Shown: positions 53,015 through 62,001 of the stretch, in pieces
How the letters are laid out: every line of letters starts with the position of its first letter
Numbering within the stretch: the first letter of the stretch is position 1
Source: Gallionellales bacterium GWA2_60_18
GTDB taxonomy: Bacteria > Pseudomonadota > Gammaproteobacteria > Burkholderiales > Gallionellaceae
NCBI GenBank assembly: GCA_001801105.1
Contig: MGWS01000033.1
Span: 1-64,000 of the forward strand
Direction of reading: 5' to 3'
Length of the DNA: 64,000 bases
Position numbers and translations under genes: made by a program
Notes under the pieces: model-generated
What the model was told of the DNA's origin: nothing
The model's database searches: none
What the model saw: the letters and a program-made list of their open reading frames with translations, nothing else

Positions 53015-53857
53015 TCACGTTAAATCTTCTGCGGTCTTTTTCCGTTCCGCCAGCAACGAATACAGTCGGCGGCTGTCGGCGCGCAGCACGGTGAAATCGA
53101 TGCCGCCGATATGGAAGCGGTCGCCGCGTTTCGGCAACTGCCCGGCTGCTTTCAGCACCAGCCCGCCGACGGTGTCGTATTCCTCGTCGCTGAATTCCGT
53201 GCCGAGCGCCTCGTTGAAATCGGCGATCTCGGTATCGGCCTTCACGCGCCACTTGCCCTTGCTGTCCGGAATGAGATTGTCCTCGTCCTCGTCGAAATCG
53301 TATTCGTCCTCGATGTCGCCGACGATCTGTTCCAGCACATCCTCGATGGTCACCATGCCGGACACGCCGCCGTATTCGTCCGCCACCAGCGCGATGTGGT
53401 TGCGGTTGCTGCGGAAGTCGCGCAGCAGCACGTTGAGGCGCTTGGATTCCGGCACGAACACCGCCGGGCGCAGCATGTCGCGCACGTCGAATTCCTCGCC
53501 CGCGTAATAGCGCAGCAGGTCCTTCGCCAGCAGGATGCCGATGATGTTGTCCTTGTCGCCGTCGATGACCGGGAAGCGCGAGTGCGCGGTCTCGATCACG
53601 AACGGGATGAACTGATCCGGCGGCTCGCTGATGTCGATCACGTCCATCTGCGCGCGCGGGATCATGATCTCGCGCACTTGGCGCTCGGACACCTGCAACA
53701 CGCCCTCCATCATGGACAGCGCATCGGCGTCGAGCAGGTTGTGTTCGTAGGCGGAATGCAGCAACCGGACAAGTTGCTCGCGGTCTTCGGGCTCGCGCAG
53801 CAGCAGCGCGGAAAGGCGTTCCAGCAGGGTGGGTTTGTTGCTCTCGGGTGAATCCAT
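53015..53857 (-). CDS. corC: CorC/YbeX-like protein with CBS domains
   Basis: The product is 280 residues, predicted cytoplasmic: a helical N-terminus, two CBS domains (~65-185, VSERQVREIMIPRAQMDVID and IALVADEYGGVSGMVTIEDV) and a C-terminal CorC/HlyC domain (~195-275). Such proteins are linked to magnesium/cobalt efflux and ribosome biology. It lies 7 bp from ybeY, as in the conserved ybeZ-ybeY-corC-lnt cluster. Confidence 0.93.
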   Translation of the reverse strand: MDSPESNKPTLLERLSALLLREPEDREQLVRLLHSAYEHNLLDADALSMMEGVLQVSERQVREIMIPRAQMDVIDISEPPDQFIPFVIETAHSRFPVIDGDKDNIIGILLAKDLLRYYAGEEFDVRDMLRPAVFVPESKRLNVLLRDFRSNRNHIALVADEYGGVSGMVTIEDVLEQIVGDIEDEYDFDEDEDNLIPDSKGKWRVKADTEIADFNEALGTEFSDEEYDTVGGLVLKAAGQLPKRGDRFHIGGIDFTVLRADSRRLYSLLAERKKTAEDLT

Positions 53858-53864
53858 CGGCGGT

Positions 53865-54314
53865 TCAGGTTTCCTGATAAGGATCGGGGTAGCGCAATTT
53901 TAACATCAGCCGCGTTTCCAGTGCCTCCATTGCGGCGGCATCGGCATCATTCTCGTGGTCATAGCCCTGCAAATGCAGCAGCGCATGGATGGTCAGGTGC
54001 GCATAGTGCGCCAGCAGCGCCTTGTGCTGCTCGCGTGCCTCGCGCTCGACCACCGGCGCGCAGATCACTACGTCGCCGGACAACTGCCCACCCTCGTCAT
54101 ACACAAAGGTCAGCACGTTGGTGGCGTAATCCTTGCCGCGATAGTTCTGGTTCAGCGCGCGCCCCTCGGCCTCGTCCACGATGCGCAGCGTCAGGCGCAC
54201 GTCGCGCTGCAGCGCAACGCCGGCCCAGCGGCGCAACTGCGCGCGCGTGGTCAACTGCGGCGAGGCGCTGGCGTATTGCACGGAGAGAGAGAGTTTATGT
54301 TGCGGGGATGTCAT
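53865..54314 (-). CDS. ybeY: Endoribonuclease YbeY
   Basis: The product is 149 residues. This zinc metalloprotein takes part in rRNA maturation and ribosome quality control. The zinc motif HX3HX5H is H110-ALL-H114-LQGYD-H120; ALNQNYRGKDYATNVLTF is the other signature. In most genomes phoH (ybeZ) precedes ybeY; here a TPR gene does, with a 6-bp gap. Confidence 0.96.
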   Translation of the reverse strand: MTSPQHKLSLSVQYASASPQLTTRAQLRRWAGVALQRDVRLTLRIVDEAEGRALNQNYRGKDYATNVLTFVYDEGGQLSGDVVICAPVVEREAREQHKALLAHYAHLTIHALLHLQGYDHENDADAAAMEALETRLMLKLRYPDPYQET

Positions 54315-54320
54315 CGGGAA

Positions 54321-56585
54321 TTACGCGGCCAACAACAGTTCGATTTCAGCGTCGAAAATTTCATCGAGTTCAGCAGCCTGAGGCTGACGCCCGACTTCCA
54401 TTGCACCAATGCCAAAGCCCTTGCGCACCAGTTCGTATACCCGTGCCTCGCCGAAATTCATCTGCCGAACGCTCAGCACACCCGCCAGCCTGCCCGCCGC
54501 CTCGCCGTGATTCTGCGCCGCTTCGAAATGCAGACGCATCAGGTCGATGGGAATCACGTTGTTGGGCATTTCGGCCAGAATGGCCTCGACGCGGCGATAA
54601 TCCTTGGCGCGCAATTCCAGCAAGGCCTTACCGCTTTGAAACACCGCACTTTGTTTCGGTCCAACCGCCAGCGCCCTGCCCCGTTCCAGCGCCGCGCGCG
54701 CATCCTCCAGCCGCCCCAGGTCGAGCAAAATCATCGCGCGCACATGCAAGTCGTAGCAATCGCGCGAAGTTTCCGGCAACAGTGCGAGCGCCTCGACATA
54801 ACTCTTGCGCTTTCTCAACAAGTTAGCCAGCCCGTTAACCGCGACCCTATTGTTCGGCCAGCGCGCCACGTTGCCGCGATATTGTTCTTCCGCCGCAGCC
54901 AGTTCTCCGCGCGCTTTCAGCACGTCCGCCAGACCGCAGGCCGACACCTCGTCGTTCGGCCAGCGCGCCACGTTGCCGCGATATTGTTCTTCCGCCGCAG
55001 CCAGTTCTCCGCGCGCTTTCAGCACCTCCGCAAGACCGCAGGCCGACACCTCGTTGTTCGGCCAGCGCGCCACGTTGCCGCGATATTGTTCTTCCGCCGC
55101 AGCCAGTTCTCCGCGCGCTTTCAGCACCTCCGCAAGACCGCAGGCCGACACTGAATCGTCGTGATTCTCCACACAAGCTTCCCGAAGCAGAGTTTCAGCC
55201 CAGCCCAACATACCGAAACGCATCGCAATGGTCGCCGCATTCGCAAGCGTCTTGGCGGTGTGCAGATGCCGGTCGGCAAATTGCGAAGCCCGCTGCTGGG
55301 ACAGCAGTTCATTGAGGAAACGACGCGCGGCGGCCTCGTCGCCCTCGCCCAAACGACGTTCGATTTCGGCGAGGGTGCGGTTGACGGCCTCCAGCCTTGC
55401 CAGACGATCGAACGATGCGCGGCGCACCGGGCGGGCGGATTCAGCCTTGCCCCATTCTCCCTGTTCGCGCTGCGGCTCCAGATGCACATGCTTTTTATCG
55501 ACGGGCCACAGGTGTTCGCCCAGCCGGTTCAGCAGCAAACGAACTTCCTGCGGAGGATACGCGGTGGCCATCGAGGGTGGGTCAAAGAGCATACCTTTCA
55601 GGAGTTGCCGCCCCTCATCGGCGGCATTGCGCTTGAGGATGCCGCGCAACGCTTCCTGCCGATCCGCACCCATCGCCGCCCACAGCTCGGCCAGATCGGT
55701 CGGCAGCGGCGGCATATCTTCGCGCGACTGGGGTTCCAGTCCAGGCCAGATGCTGGCGGAGACATCCTGCAACAGTTCGGGCCATTTCGCCCAAAATGGA
55801 GCGAGGTAGCCTATCCAGGTGACGGGATCGAGCGGGTAGGCGCTTTCCAGCCGCAACAGCGACAATTCCAGCAGGCCGATGGCTTGGGGATGGCGCTCGA
55901 CGCTGCCGTGCAGAGCTCGCAAACCGGCATCCAGCGTACCCAGCGCATCCTGCCTGTCGACGGATAAATCAATCGTGCCCAACAATCCGTGCCAGGCTTC
56001 GAGCAGTTCGGTGCGGCGCGCGGGGTTCCATTCGCGATTCTCGTCTTGCAACAAGTTCTGCCAGTAGCCGCGCATTCCACTATCGTGCTGCTGTTCGGCC
56101 AATGCGCGGCGCAACTGGAAGCCTACCCGGTTGTTGATGCTGGCGAGCACGACCGCGCGCTCGAAGCCGACCTCATGGAAACGCCGCAGGCCGCCGAACA
56201 ATTCTTTCTCGCGCGGCAGGCGGGCAGCCAGCAGAAACAGGTTGAACACGTAGGTTTCATCTTCCAGATACGGGCTCTCGTAAACCAGTGTTTTACCACC
56301 CCCCATGGCTGCGGCCTCCAGCGATGCAAGGCGCTGTTCGAGCGCTTCGGCGCGTCGCCGAACCAGACTGACGAGAAGATGGGCAATGCGTCGCGCCAGG
56401 CTGGCGTAATGCTCGCCGGATTCCAGTGCGTCAAAAATTTGTTCCGCAGGCTCGGCATCGCGTGATAGTGCAGGCAAGCCTGCGCCGCTCAGCAACGCCT
56501 GTAGCGCTTCGGCATTGCCGGTATGGGCGATGCGAGTGAGTTGATCCAGAAGGACGGCACGCGCCGCTTGGTTGATGTTCATCAT
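54321..56585 (-). CDS. Large TPR protein of unknown function
   Basis: This 754-residue predicted cytoplasmic helical protein has no signal peptide or membrane segment. The N-terminal ~450 residues match no family I recognise. Residues ~480-590 hold tetratricopeptide repeats, three of them nearly identical 34-residue units (VSACGLAEVLKARGELAAAE, then EQYRGNVARWPNNE), followed by further degenerate TPRs to ~700. TPR arrays bind protein partners. It starts at the end of the upstream unknown gene (4-bp overlap), so the two likely act together. It occupies the place of phoH next to ybeY. Confidence 0.75.
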   Translation of the reverse strand: MMNINQAARAVLLDQLTRIAHTGNAEALQALLSGAGLPALSRDAEPAEQIFDALESGEHYASLARRIAHLLVSLVRRRAEALEQRLASLEAAAMGGGKTLVYESPYLEDETYVFNLFLLAARLPREKELFGGLRRFHEVGFERAVVLASINNRVGFQLRRALAEQQHDSGMRGYWQNLLQDENREWNPARRTELLEAWHGLLGTIDLSVDRQDALGTLDAGLRALHGSVERHPQAIGLLELSLLRLESAYPLDPVTWIGYLAPFWAKWPELLQDVSASIWPGLEPQSREDMPPLPTDLAELWAAMGADRQEALRGILKRNAADEGRQLLKGMLFDPPSMATAYPPQEVRLLLNRLGEHLWPVDKKHVHLEPQREQGEWGKAESARPVRRASFDRLARLEAVNRTLAEIERRLGEGDEAAARRFLNELLSQQRASQFADRHLHTAKTLANAATIAMRFGMLGWAETLLREACVENHDDSVSACGLAEVLKARGELAAAEEQYRGNVARWPNNEVSACGLAEVLKARGELAAAEEQYRGNVARWPNDEVSACGLADVLKARGELAAAEEQYRGNVARWPNNRVAVNGLANLLRKRKSYVEALALLPETSRDCYDLHVRAMILLDLGRLEDARAALERGRALAVGPKQSAVFQSGKALLELRAKDYRRVEAILAEMPNNVIPIDLMRLHFEAAQNHGEAAGRLAGVLSVRQMNFGEARVYELVRKGFGIGAMEVGRQPQAAELDEIFDAEIELLLAA
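54852..55157. repeat. Three 102-bp near-identical tandem repeats encoding TPRs
   Basis: Units beginning GTTCGGCCAGCGCGCCACGT start at 54852, 54954 and 55056, spaced exactly 102 bp. They differ at only a few positions (for example ACGTCCGCCAG against ACCTCCGCAAG). Each encodes one 34-residue TPR. The near identity points to recent expansion or gene conversion. Confidence 0.92.
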
Positions 56586-57646
56586 GGCATGACGGAATGG
56601 CGTGTCAGCCAGCTTTGCGTGAGCGGTGGCTGATGCCGAACGAGATGTTCTGAATGTTCATGCCGCCGCGTTTGAAACCATGAAGAGAGGCCGCCAACTC
56701 CTCGCAGCGGCGCCGGATCACCCCGCACTTGGCCGAAGCCTATGCAGGATTCGGCACAGATGTCGCCCTTAAGCGGTGCATGGATCAGCTCGCGCACGGC
56801 AGGCAGGCCCTGCGCCAATGGCATCGTAATCCCGTAATTCACCAACGGCGGCGATGGAAAATGATAAGCATAGACCCCCGCTTCGGCGACAGTGGGCCGG
56901 TAGAGTTTACCGACCACCTCCGGCGAATAGCGCCAAGCCAGTAGCCATTCGTCTGGTTCGATGTGGCCCTGCCCGGTTTTCCTGACGGCATCCGTCCAGT
57001 CGTCGATAGCGCCCAAGTCGCCGACTTCATGCGCGAATGCCGCCCACCAATGCGGCTCTGTGCTGCCCAGCACCGTAGACAACTCACGCGCGAATTCCCC
57101 GATTGCATCGCTACCACGCGCTTGCAGGGATGCAATCAGTCTTTCTATTTCGGCACTATCTGGGTGTGCCGACAAACGAATTCTGGATAGCCTGAACACC
57201 GCCATTTCAAAATCCGCCTTGCCTGAAGAGTATGCCCCCAGTGCAAATTTCAGCAGACTCTTTACCGATGCCATATGCAGCAAATGATGACTGCGCGCGG
57301 GGCGTTGATCGAACGGAATCAGATTGTCCTGATTTGGGCCTTCGACGTAGGCCGATAGCGGTGCAACGGAGGATGAGCGGCAAAGATAATGGGCGTAATA
57401 ATCACGTATGGCAGCATCGAATCCACTGCCCGCACTTCCTGCCGGGAAACAGCCGGAACCGTCCAGATGCGACTCCCTCACGGCATCCACGCGAGCATCC
57501 ATGCGCCAGTTTTGGGCGAGCGGTGCATGCCCCGCTATGCTGCTTGTTTGCAACGCACCCAGCGCGGCAAACCATGGATGCACGCCATGTGCGCGATCAA
57601 ACAGATAACTGGCAGGCTGCGACGAGGCCAAGGGAGTGGCGGACAT
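56582..57646 (-). CDS. Unknown partner protein of the TPR gene, probably frameshifted near its 3' end
   Basis: The product is 354 residues as read. I do not recognise a family; there is no signal peptide or membrane helix. Notable segments are YLFDRAHGVHPWFAALGALQ, DNLIPFDQRPARSHHLLHM and ADFEMAVFRLSRIRLSAHP. The last ~45 codons have poor codon bias, whereas the +1 frame from about 56740 reads ASAKCGVIRRRCEELAASLH, then GFKRGGMNIQNISFG, and stops at 56605 with strong GC3. A one-base indel is likely. It ends overlapping the TPR gene. No clear Shine-Dalgarno precedes the start. Confidence 0.6.
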   Translation of the reverse strand: MSATPLASSQPASYLFDRAHGVHPWFAALGALQTSSIAGHAPLAQNWRMDARVDAVRESHLDGSGCFPAGSAGSGFDAAIRDYYAHYLCRSSSVAPLSAYVEGPNQDNLIPFDQRPARSHHLLHMASVKSLLKFALGAYSSGKADFEMAVFRLSRIRLSAHPDSAEIERLIASLQARGSDAIGEFARELSTVLGSTEPHWWAAFAHEVGDLGAIDDWTDAVRKTGQGHIEPDEWLLAWRYSPEVVGKLYRPTVAEAGVYAYHFPSPPLVNYGITMPLAQGLPAVRELIHAPLKGDICAESCIGFGQVRGDPAPLRGVGGLSSWFQTRRHEHSEHLVRHQPPLTQSWLTRHSVMP

Positions 57647-57708
57647 AATCTTGGTTAGCGGAATTCTCTTAAATTACGGCAAGTTAAACCTGTGCGGATG
57701 GCGTTAAG

Positions 57709-57957
57709 TTAGCATTCTTTCATGCTTTTGTCCTGCTGTTCATAATGTTCGTAGGCCGCAACAATCCTCTGCACCAGCGGGCAACGCACGACATCCTCGG
57801 CAAAGAATTCGCTGAACGCGATGCCGCGCACATCCTCGAGCACGGTGCGCGCCTCAAACAAGCCGCTCTTCTGACCGTGTGCCAGGTCGATTTGCGTGAC
57901 ATCGCCTGTAATGCCCGCCTTGCTGCCGAAACCAATTCGGGTTAAGAACATCTTCAA
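57709..57957 (-). pseudogene. phoH: PhoH (YbeZ) C-terminal fragment
   Basis: Reading on minus from 57957, [20 protein letters not shown] and [20 protein letters not shown] and then [20 protein letters not shown] match the C-terminal third of PhoH/YbeZ, including the GDVTQIDL block of the ATPase. About 80 codons remain of a protein usually ~320-350 residues; the Walker A region and N-terminus are gone. The open frame extends to an ATG at 58011 inside a duplicated spacer, but those residues are not PhoH-like. Confidence 0.85.
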
Positions 57958-57997
57958 AGAGGGTGTTCCGGAGTTATCGCAGGGGGTGCTACTGTAG

Positions 57998-58145
57998 TCC
58001 ATCATGTACAACCATCGGATTTGAGAGCTGTTTTTATCGTGTGTATCGTGCCGGGGTTATTCCCCGTCTAAAAACAACACCCCGTCAACTCCCCCGCCAT
58101 CGGTGCATGGCTTCTTGAATTTTACCGACCTTTGTCAACCTTCGG
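57998..58145. repeat. Duplicated spacer, copy 1
   Basis: About 145 bp starting TCCATCATGTACA are homologous to 62002-62150; the blocks ATCGTGTGT, TCGTGCCGGGG, CCCGTCAA and CCGCCATCGGTGCATGGC are shared in order. It contains CGGGG/CCCCG hairpin arms. It includes a decayed 3' end of an EAL-type gene (the KVDKGR-stop reading on minus corresponds to LVDERR-stop in copy 2). Confidence 0.85.
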
Positions 58146-58154
58146 CCAGCAGTC

Positions 58155-58991
58155 TCATCGGATGTTGTTCTCGACCGCCGCCATGATCTCGGCCGCCCGC
58201 TCCGGGTCTATGCCTAGCGCGCGCCATTCGCCCTCATCTATCCCGGGGCGGACGGATTCGGATATGCCGAACGTGGGCAGCAGTTTCTCCGCCAGATGAG
58301 CCATATCCACCAGAGGCTGGCCGACTGCCGCACGCGGGTCGCTTGGCGTGTGGTGGTAACGCAACACGGCGATGACGCCTTCCGGCAGGTTCCAGTGCCG
58401 CCCGAGTTCCGCGCCCAGTTCGCAGTGGTTCATCTCCAGCATCTCTGCCTCGATCTCTTCCACCGGGCGCTCCGGTTCGGCGGCCATGCGGGCATGGAAG
58501 CGGTCGCTGAGCCGGGTGTCGAGATAATCCAGCACCATGAAACCGATGTCGTGCAGCAGCCCGGCAAGATATATCTCGTCATCCGCCGGATGTGATTCGG
58601 CAGGCATGTAGCGGGACAGCGCGTCCATCGTCACGGCGACGGCCAGGCTGTGCTGCCACAGGTTCTGGATATTGAGCAGGCCGGGCTGCTTGCGCGCCAT
58701 GGACGACATCATGGCGAAGCTCAGCGCGATCATCTTGATACGCCGGATGCCGATCAATGCGGTGGCATCGTGCAACGTCACGATCTTGCGCCCCCGCCCG
58801 AACAGCGCGGAATTGGACAGGCCCACGACCTTGGCCAGGATGAGCGGGTCTTGCCCGATCAGTTCGAGCAATGCCCGCTCGCCCGCGTCGGTGTTGATCT
58901 TCAGCGACAGTATCTTCAGCGCGATATGCGGCACGGAAGGCAGGCTGTCCAGTTGGCCGAGCGCATGGCGCAGGCTGGCGAACGAAGTCAT
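58155..58991 (-). CDS. HDOD domain signalling protein (paralogue)
   Basis: The product is 278 residues with an HDOD domain (~10-205: LDSLPSVPHIALKILSL, LIGQDPLILAKVVGLSNSAL, LAGLLHDIGFMVLDYLD). It is clearly paralogous to the HDOD protein at 25254-26129 (GRHWNLPEGVIAVLRYHHTP against GRHWNLPPEIIAVLGYHHPP). It follows a PAS-GGDEF-EAL gene on the same strand with a 76-bp gap, suggesting a shared c-di-GMP pathway. Confidence 0.9.
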   Translation of the reverse strand: MTSFASLRHALGQLDSLPSVPHIALKILSLKINTDAGERALLELIGQDPLILAKVVGLSNSALFGRGRKIVTLHDATALIGIRRIKMIALSFAMMSSMARKQPGLLNIQNLWQHSLAVAVTMDALSRYMPAESHPADDEIYLAGLLHDIGFMVLDYLDTRLSDRFHARMAAEPERPVEEIEAEMLEMNHCELGAELGRHWNLPEGVIAVLRYHHTPSDPRAAVGQPLVDMAHLAEKLLPTFGISESVRPGIDEGEWRALGIDPERAAEIMAAVENNIR

Positions 58992-59067
58992 GAGCGAGCC
59001 TTCCCCTGCCGCGCAAGACCCGTCTTGCCTCCCGGCACGAGTGTCAATCCGCTTGCCACAGGTTGTT

Positions 59068-61890
59068 TCATGCTGCTCTCCACATCGTCAATTCATGCGC
59101 GGGCATCGGGCGGGCGATGCCGTAGCCCTGCCCCATCTCGCATCCCATCTCAAGCAAGGCCTGGTAGTGTTCCCTGGTCTCTATGCCCTCCGCCACGGTC
59201 TCGCGCCCGAACGTCTTGGCCAGCGCGATGATGCCCTGCACGATGGCCATGTCGCCCTTGTCCTCCAGCATGTCGCGCACGAAGCTCTGATCGATCTTGA
59301 GCACGTCCACCGGCAGGTTGCTCAAGTAGGACAGCGAGGAATAGCCCGTGCCGAAGTCATCCAGCGCGAAGCGTATGCCGAGCTTGCGGCATTCCCCGAT
59401 GATCTCCCGCACGATGGCAGTATCCTCGAGCGCGGTCGTTTCCAGCACTTCGATCTGCAACCTGCCCGGCGGCAGCCCCGGATGGCGCGCCAGCTGCTGG
59501 TGCAGTTTTTCGGTGAAGTCGACGGACTCCAGATGGTGCGCCGAGATGTTGATACTGACCTCGATGTCCAGCCCCGCGCCACGCCAACGTTCGATCTGAT
59601 CGAGCGCGGCGGCGATCACCCAGTCGCCGATCTCGATGTCGAGCTCGGTGTTCCCGATGGCATGCAGGAATTCCGCAGGCACCAGCAGGCCGCGCTCGGG
59701 ATGCCGCCAGCGGATCAGCGCTTCGGCGCCGATCAGCTCCCTGGTGCGCAGATTGATCTTGGGCTGGTAATACAGCTCGAACTGCCCCAGTTCCAACCCC
59801 TCGCGCATGCCTTGCAGGAACTCGTGATGGCTGCGGGCGCGTAGGTCCAGCGCGGGATCGTAGATGTGATAGCGGTTCTTGCCCGATTGCTTGGCCGCAT
59901 ACATGGCCTGGTCGGCATGGCGCAGCAGGGTGTCCGGGTCTTCATCATCCAGCGGATAGATGCTGACGCCGATGCTGGCGCCCAGCATGAGCGGCTTGTC
60001 ATTGACGACAATGGGCCGCCCGATCTCCGCGAGCAGCCGGTCCAGCGTCGCCACGCATTCCTCGCCTTTCTCCAACCCCTGCAACAGCACCACGAATTCG
60101 TCCCCGCCCAGCCGCGCGACGGTATCCTCGCCGCGTATGGTGTTGCCGATGCGCTGCGCTATCTCGACCAGCACCTGGTCGCCCGCCTCGTGTCCCAGCG
60201 TATCGTTGATCGGCTTGAAGCCGTCGAGGTCGAGATAGCACACCGCCATCATGTCCCGCTCGCGTGCCGTCCGGGCGATGGCCTGCTTCATGCGGTCGGC
60301 CAGCAGCACGCGGTTGGGGAGGCCGGTCAGCGCGTCGTAGTGGGCGACGCGGTTCAGCTCTTCTTCGTGCTCCTTGAGATAGCTGATGTCCGAGAATACG
60401 CCGACGTAATGCTGCACCTTGCCATCGTTCCCGCAAATGGCCGAGATCGAGAGCAGCTCGGCATAGACATCACCGGATTTGCGCCGGTTCCAGATCTCGC
60501 CGCGCCAGGATTTCTCCTGCTTCAGGGATATCCACATCGCTGCGTAAAACGCCTGGTCCTGACGGCCCGAACTCAGCAATTTCGGGTTCTTGCCCAGCAA
60601 TTCTTCGCGGCTGTAGCCGGTGATGCGCGTAAAGGCCGGGTTGACGTCCGTGATGCGGTTGTCCGCGTCGGTGATGAGAATGGCCTCCTGGCTGGTATCG
60701 AACACGCTGGCGGTGAGGCGCAATGCATCTTCGACCATGTGGCGCCCGGTGATGTCGCGGATGACGCCCAGTGCGTGCCAGCTGTTTTTCAACCTGAAGG
60801 CGGAAATCGACAACTCGATGGGGAACTCTTCGCCGCTCTTGCGCAGTGCGGCGATCTCGAATGTCCTGCCGATCAGGTTGCCTTCACCGCAATCCCGGAA
60901 GCGGGCGAAGCCGCCGTGCGCCGCATCGCGGTGGCGCCCGGGAGCAAGCAGGTCATGCAGATTCTTGCCGAGCACCTCGTCCGCCCGGTAACCGAGCATC
61001 TTCTCGGCTGCGGGGTTCCAGTAAGTCACCTGCTCATCCGTGCCGACCATCACGATCGCATCCTGGGCGGAAGTGCTGATCAGGCGGAACTTCTCCTCGC
61101 TCTCGGCCAATTCCTCGGTCCGTCTTTCCAGGTCTGCTGTGCGTTGTCCGACCAGTTCTTCAAGATGGCCCTGATGTAATTGCAGTTCCTTGGTCACATC
61201 TTGCAACCTGCCGATGATGATACGGACATGCCGGGTGAAGGGATGGAAGATCAGCGCCGCTTCCAGCATCAGCAACAACAGCGTGACCAGCCAGAATATC
61301 GTTTCGGCTTGCTGCAGACGCCGGACGGACGCCTCGCCTTCCGCTTGATACTGTTGCACCATCCGATCCAGCGTGCTGACCAGCGTGGTCGGCGCGGTGC
61401 TGGTGATGTATTGCAACGGTGCGATGCCGGGAACCAGCGCGGCATCATCCAGCGACAACAGTTCCCGAACCGTTCCGATATAGGTCGCAACCTGCCGGTC
61501 GAGCGCATCGGGACCGTCGAAATACATGGCATGGACGGCAAGGGACATGCTGTCCGGCAGCCCCATCTCCTTGTCGCCATGGGTCAGGCCCTGATGCGAC
61601 CGCGCCATCAGGTCGAGCGCCTCTTCCAGCTTCGTGCGCATGGCTGGTCGTTCGGCCTCGGGCGCGGATACCAGCAGGTTCGAGAACAGCGCCGTGCGCT
61701 GGCTGAGCATGCGTTGCCGCCCGCTCACATTGACCACCGCCGCCGTGCTTTGCTGTTCCTCGATCACCAGATGCAAGCTTACCCACGCCGCAGTCGAAAG
61801 CATGGCCACCAGCGACAGCGCGATCGCATAACGCCAGGTCAGCGCGCGCGCGACGCCCAGGTAGCTCTCGGCGGTACTCGCCGGACTCAT
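59068..61890 (-). CDS. Membrane PilJ/NarX-type sensor with PAS, GGDEF and EAL domains
   Basis: The product is 940 residues. Two membrane helices (~22-42 and ~208-228) flank a periplasmic four-helix sensor of the PilJ/NarX type (VVNVSGRQRMLSQRTALFSN resembles the nitrate-sensor P-box). There follow a coiled coil, two PAS domains (~270-385, 390-505), GGDEF (~515-680; I-site RGED, active site LGGDEF) and EAL (~690-935; EALIRW, DDFGTGYSSLSYL). Both catalytic motifs look intact, so it may make or degrade c-di-GMP. Confidence 0.93.
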   Translation of the reverse strand: MSPASTAESYLGVARALTWRYAIALSLVAMLSTAAWVSLHLVIEEQQSTAAVVNVSGRQRMLSQRTALFSNLLVSAPEAERPAMRTKLEEALDLMARSHQGLTHGDKEMGLPDSMSLAVHAMYFDGPDALDRQVATYIGTVRELLSLDDAALVPGIAPLQYITSTAPTTLVSTLDRMVQQYQAEGEASVRRLQQAETIFWLVTLLLLMLEAALIFHPFTRHVRIIIGRLQDVTKELQLHQGHLEELVGQRTADLERRTEELAESEEKFRLISTSAQDAIVMVGTDEQVTYWNPAAEKMLGYRADEVLGKNLHDLLAPGRHRDAAHGGFARFRDCGEGNLIGRTFEIAALRKSGEEFPIELSISAFRLKNSWHALGVIRDITGRHMVEDALRLTASVFDTSQEAILITDADNRITDVNPAFTRITGYSREELLGKNPKLLSSGRQDQAFYAAMWISLKQEKSWRGEIWNRRKSGDVYAELLSISAICGNDGKVQHYVGVFSDISYLKEHEEELNRVAHYDALTGLPNRVLLADRMKQAIARTARERDMMAVCYLDLDGFKPINDTLGHEAGDQVLVEIAQRIGNTIRGEDTVARLGGDEFVVLLQGLEKGEECVATLDRLLAEIGRPIVVNDKPLMLGASIGVSIYPLDDEDPDTLLRHADQAMYAAKQSGKNRYHIYDPALDLRARSHHEFLQGMREGLELGQFELYYQPKINLRTRELIGAEALIRWRHPERGLLVPAEFLHAIGNTELDIEIGDWVIAAALDQIERWRGAGLDIEVSINISAHHLESVDFTEKLHQQLARHPGLPPGRLQIEVLETTALEDTAIVREIIGECRKLGIRFALDDFGTGYSSLSYLSNLPVDVLKIDQSFVRDMLEDKGDMAIVQGIIALAKTFGRETVAEGIETREHYQALLEMGCEMGQGYGIARPMPAHELTMWRAA

Positions 61891-62001
61891 GATGTCCGCG
61901 CCCCGAAAGACAGTCCATTGCCGACCTGACCGGCGGCGCGCGTGGCGACGCCGATCGGCAGGGGATTCTGTCGGGGATTATCGTAAAGGTCGGTGCGGCG
62001 A
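61891..62001. other. Promoter-side spacer before the PAS-GGDEF-EAL gene
   Basis: Non-coding 111 bp between the start of the sensor gene and the duplicated spacer copy 2. It should hold the promoter of the sensor gene; no clear box was recognised. Confidence 0.4.

Noticed and set aside
54852..55157. Three tandem 102-bp repeats considered as a CRISPR or satellite array
   Set aside because: They are in frame, a multiple of three, and encode canonical 34-residue TPRs within a long gene.
57958..58011. Treating the PhoH fragment as a complete small gene starting at 58011
   Set aside because: The first 18 residues are translated from the duplicated spacer and a junction; the remainder lacks the ATPase core, so it is a remnant.
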